Of a stretch of 39,229 bases of DNA, positions 37,142-39,229 are shown in pieces. Source of the stretch: Methylorubrum thiocyanatum. Lineage in GTDB: Bacteria > Pseudomonadota > Alphaproteobacteria > Rhizobiales > Beijerinckiaceae. The first letter of the stretch is position 1, and each line of letters starts with the position of its first letter. Under the pieces are notes generated by a model. It searched no databases and was not told where the DNA came from. It saw only the letters and a list, made by a program, of their open reading frames with translations. The stretch spans positions 1 to 39,229 of the forward strand of contig JACJIB010000015.1 in the NCBI GenBank assembly GCA_014138645.1, in the 5' to 3' direction. The translations under genes were made by a program, and so were the position numbers.

Positions 37142-38311
37142 ATGGCCAAAAGCGTACCTGCCTTCATCAACCCGGCCATCCTCGCATGGGCCCGGGACCA
37201 AGCCCGCCTCTCTCCGGAGGCGGCGGCGAAGGCTATTGCCATCAGTGTGGAGAAGCTGCTGGCCGCCGAGAACGGCGACGCTCAGCTGACTTTCCCGCAG
37301 TTCCTGGCCGCCGCCAACGTCTACAAGCGGGCGCCCAGCCTGTTTTACCTCAACGAGCCGCCGGCCGGGTTCCAGCCGATCCAGGACTTCCGCAAGCTGG
37401 CCGAGGCCGAGCCCGGGGCGTTCACGCCGGATTTGACCGCAGTGATCCGGCAGGCGCAGGAGCGCCGGGACCTAGCCCTCGACCTGCACGACGACCTGGG
37501 GGAGCCGGCCGCCGAGTTCACGTTCAGCGCCACGCTGAACGATGACGAGGAGGCCCTGGGGGCACGCATCCGCAGCTTCCTGGACGTCACCGCTACCGAG
37601 CAGCAGGCCTGGCGGGCCAAGGCTTTCGACCACTGGCGCGCCAAGATCGAAGCCCGCGACGTGCTGGTGTTCCTGATCCCCGGGCTACCGCTCACCGAAA
37701 TGCGCGGCGTCGCCATCGCCGAAAGCCGGCTGCCGCTGATCCTGATCAATTCCAAGGATCGCACCAACGGGCGCACCTTCACCCTGCTGCACGAGTTCTG
37801 CCACCTCGCCGTGCGGGCGAGCGGGGTCAGCGGGTTTGGTACGGACGAGCGGCGCGCCGATGCGGCCCGGGTCGAGCAATTCTGCAACGCCGTGGCCGCG
37901 GCTGCGCTGGTCCCCAAAGACTGGCTGCTGAGCGAAACCTTGGTGGCTCGCAAAGGCAGCGAAAAGACCTGGGCGGATGACGAGCTGGCCGCGCTGGCGG
38001 TCCGGTTCGGCGTCAGCCGCGAGGTGGTCCTGCGCCGTCTGTTGACCCTCGGGCGCACCACCAAGGCGTTCTATGACAGCCGCCGGCCGGCGTTCCAAAA
38101 AGAATACGACGACCTCGACAGCAAAAAATCCACCGGCGGCCCGCCGCGCCACCTGGTGGTGCTGAGCCAGCTGGGCCGCTCTTATGCGCAGCTGGTGTTC
38201 CAGGGCTACTACGACCGCCGCCTGACGCTCCGCGACGTCTCCAACTACCTCAACATGCAGGTCAAGTCGGTTCCCGCGATGGAGCAGGCCACCTTCGGAC
38301 TGAAAGGCTAG
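37142..38311 (+). CDS. ImmA/IrrE-type metallopeptidase with N-terminal HTH (probable antitoxin)
   Basis: A 389-aa protein. Residues about 8-65 form an XRE-like helix-turn-helix, and the central domain has the zinc-protease motif HEFCH (His217 to His221) with upstream LPLILINSKD, as in the ImmA/IrrE (COG2856) family. The C-terminal part is helical. These proteins commonly pair with a PIN-domain DUF4411 gene, where the pair is regarded as a type II toxin-antitoxin system. The PIN gene follows 6 bp after the stop here. TTGACG (37111-37116) may be a -35 element. Confidence 0.87.
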   Translation: MAKSVPAFINPAILAWARDQARLSPEAAAKAIAISVEKLLAAENGDAQLTFPQFLAAANVYKRAPSLFYLNEPPAGFQPIQDFRKLAEAEPGAFTPDLTAVIRQAQERRDLALDLHDDLGEPAAEFTFSATLNDDEEALGARIRSFLDVTATEQQAWRAKAFDHWRAKIEARDVLVFLIPGLPLTEMRGVAIAESRLPLILINSKDRTNGRTFTLLHEFCHLAVRASGVSGFGTDERRADAARVEQFCNAVAAAALVPKDWLLSETLVARKGSEKTWADDELAALAVRFGVSREVVLRRLLTLGRTTKAFYDSRRPAFQKEYDDLDSKKSTGGPPRHLVVLSQLGRSYAQLVFQGYYDRRLTLRDVSNYLNMQVKSVPAMEQATFGLKG

Positions 38312-38317
38312 TCCGGA

Positions 38318-38782
38318 GTGGCCGACATCTACTGCATCGACACCAGCGCGCTGATCGCCGCCTGGTATGAGCGCTACAAGCCAAAGCGGTTCCCAAAACT
38401 GTGGGACCAGTTCGATCAGCTGGTGACCGAAGGGCGCCTGGTCTCCTCCGCCCTCGTGCTGGCCGAGTGCCAGAAGCGCTCACCGGAGCTGCATGAATGG
38501 CTGCTGGAGCGCGAGGCCATGTTCCTGGCGCCGGACCAGGATGTGCAGCTGCGCAGCGCCCACATCATCAACACCTACAAGGGCCTGGTGATGGCCGGCA
38601 AAGAGAAGTTTGCGGCGGATCCGTTCGTGATCGCGACCGCCGAGGTGCACGGCTACCGTGTTGTGACCGAAGAGGTTGGTCCCACCAGCCTCCGGAAGAT
38701 CCCTGGCGTCTGCAATGACCTGCAAGTGCCGTGGTGCAATCTCATCGACCTGTTCGATACCGAAGACTGGACACTTGGCTAA
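38318..38782 (+). CDS. DUF4411 PIN-domain protein (probable toxin)
   Basis: A 154-aa PIN-like protein from GTG 38318. It begins MADIYCIDTSALIAAW (catalytic Asp8) and carries LVLAECQKRSPE, FAADPFVIATAEVHG and VVTEEVGP, which match the acidic PIN positions and the DUF4411 family. It would act as an RNase if unrestrained. It lies 6 bp after the ImmA/IrrE gene without a strong ribosome site, so its translation probably depends on the upstream gene. Confidence 0.86.
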   Translation: MADIYCIDTSALIAAWYERYKPKRFPKLWDQFDQLVTEGRLVSSALVLAECQKRSPELHEWLLEREAMFLAPDQDVQLRSAHIINTYKGLVMAGKEKFAADPFVIATAEVHGYRVVTEEVGPTSLRKIPGVCNDLQVPWCNLIDLFDTEDWTLG

Positions 38783-38884
38783 GCGCGGCATCCCTCTGTA
38801 CGGAACCGAACCGACGGTTGTCCGTTGGGGCTTGAGCTGAAGCACGGCAATTTTCAGCCGGCGAGCACATCGGGATTTTGCAGA

Positions 38885-39136
38885 ATGTCCTGGTATATTG
38901 ACAGTTCCGTTTTGACGCAGAGGAACGGCAAGAACGAGTGGTGGACCACAACGTACTATCCCGGTGACGATGTGCCTGTTTCAGGCATCTACCGCTGTTT
39001 GGGATGCAAGCGGGAGGTAACTTGCAACGACCCGGATCGCTTTCCGCCGCAAAATCATCACCAGCATTCAGAAGCTCAAGGAAGAATACGCTGGCGGCTG
39101 AACGTGCGGACCAACACCACTGGTAAAACGGATTGA
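38885..39136 (+). CDS. Small zinc-ribbon-like conserved protein
   Basis: An 83-aa protein starting MSWYIDSSVLTQRNGKNEWW. The core YYPGDDVPVSGIYRCLGCKR has a CxxC knuckle; RFPPQNHHQHSE and IRWRLNVRTNT complete a pattern known from many short proteins of unknown function. I choose ATG 38885 because homology-like sequence begins here; the upstream ribosome site is weak (GCAGA). The stop codon spans the circular join (last two bases equal positions 1-2). It follows the toxin-antitoxin pair by 102 bp. Confidence 0.72.
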   Translation: MSWYIDSSVLTQRNGKNEWWTTTYYPGDDVPVSGIYRCLGCKREVTCNDPDRFPPQNHHQHSEAQGRIRWRLNVRTNTTGKTD

Positions 39137-39229
39137 GCTAGGCCAGCGGCGCTGTAGTGAGCGCACAACCGTGTTCAGGTGGGGCGGGCAGGCTTATCTG
39201 AGGCGTGCTCAAATGCGCTGATGATCGGG
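39135..39229. repeat. Right copy of the terminal redundancy
   Basis: Identical to 1-95. It contains the 3' end of the MerR regulator gene on the minus strand (stop at 39175-39177 equivalent to 41-43). Confidence 0.93.

Overview
The window is a complete circular plasmid of about 39,134 bp: its first 95 bases are repeated exactly at its end (1-95 = 39135-39229). It is G+C-rich with strongly G/C-ending codons and carries a proteobacterial gene set (MerR regulators, HME-RND pumps, a MOBQ-type relaxase, an iteron replicon). The host is a proteobacterium, probably gamma- or alphaproteobacterial; the sequence does not settle genus. There are no rRNA, tRNA or CRISPR elements.

Region 1 (41-13306) is a metal-resistance island read mostly rightward. 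It holds a MerR-type regulator divergent from a glutaredoxin-MauE fusion, a Cys/His-rich periplasmic protein, an RND adaptor and pump, several small periplasmic metal-binding proteins (three DUF305 proteins in all, a DUF411 protein, His-rich and Cys/Met-rich peptides), a 16-cysteine Csp-type copper-storage protein and a copper P-type ATPase behind a CueR-type promoter. Region 2 (13407-20376) is a leftward divalent-metal module: a small Cys-rich periplasmic protein, a CzcB-like adaptor, a CzcA-like pump and a Cys-rich CDF transporter. Beside it lie a divergent three-cysteine MerR regulator with two matching operators and a second Cys/Met microprotein behind a second CueR box. Together these suggest export of Cu(I)/Ag(I) and of Zn/Cd/Co/Pb-like ions, with buffering in both cytoplasm and periplasm.

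Region 3 (20450-27490) is plasmid maintenance: a serine resolvase with a res-like site, an HNH protein, hypothetical genes, a DUF3800 protein, ParA plus a ribbon-helix-helix partner, the replication initiator and an iteron origin with a DnaA box and a run of perfect hairpins. A family of TTTATGGCAA / TTGCCA palindromes is scattered through its intergenic regions.

Region 4 (27500-35521) is mobilisation and an unusual envelope cluster: a decayed DUF1810 gene, an RSF1010-like oriT, a MOBQ relaxase and a VirD4/TraG coupling protein but no mating-pair genes. These are followed by genes for a membrane protein, a membrane-anchored ClpB-D2-like AAA+ ATPase, a proline-rich membrane protein and an exported coiled-coil protein. 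This cluster is the best candidate here for an undescribed system.

Region 5 (35522-39134) holds a DUF2958 gene pair inside two copies of an 88-bp repeat, a probable ImmA/IrrE plus DUF4411 PIN toxin-antitoxin pair, and a small zinc-ribbon-like protein that ends at the circle junction.
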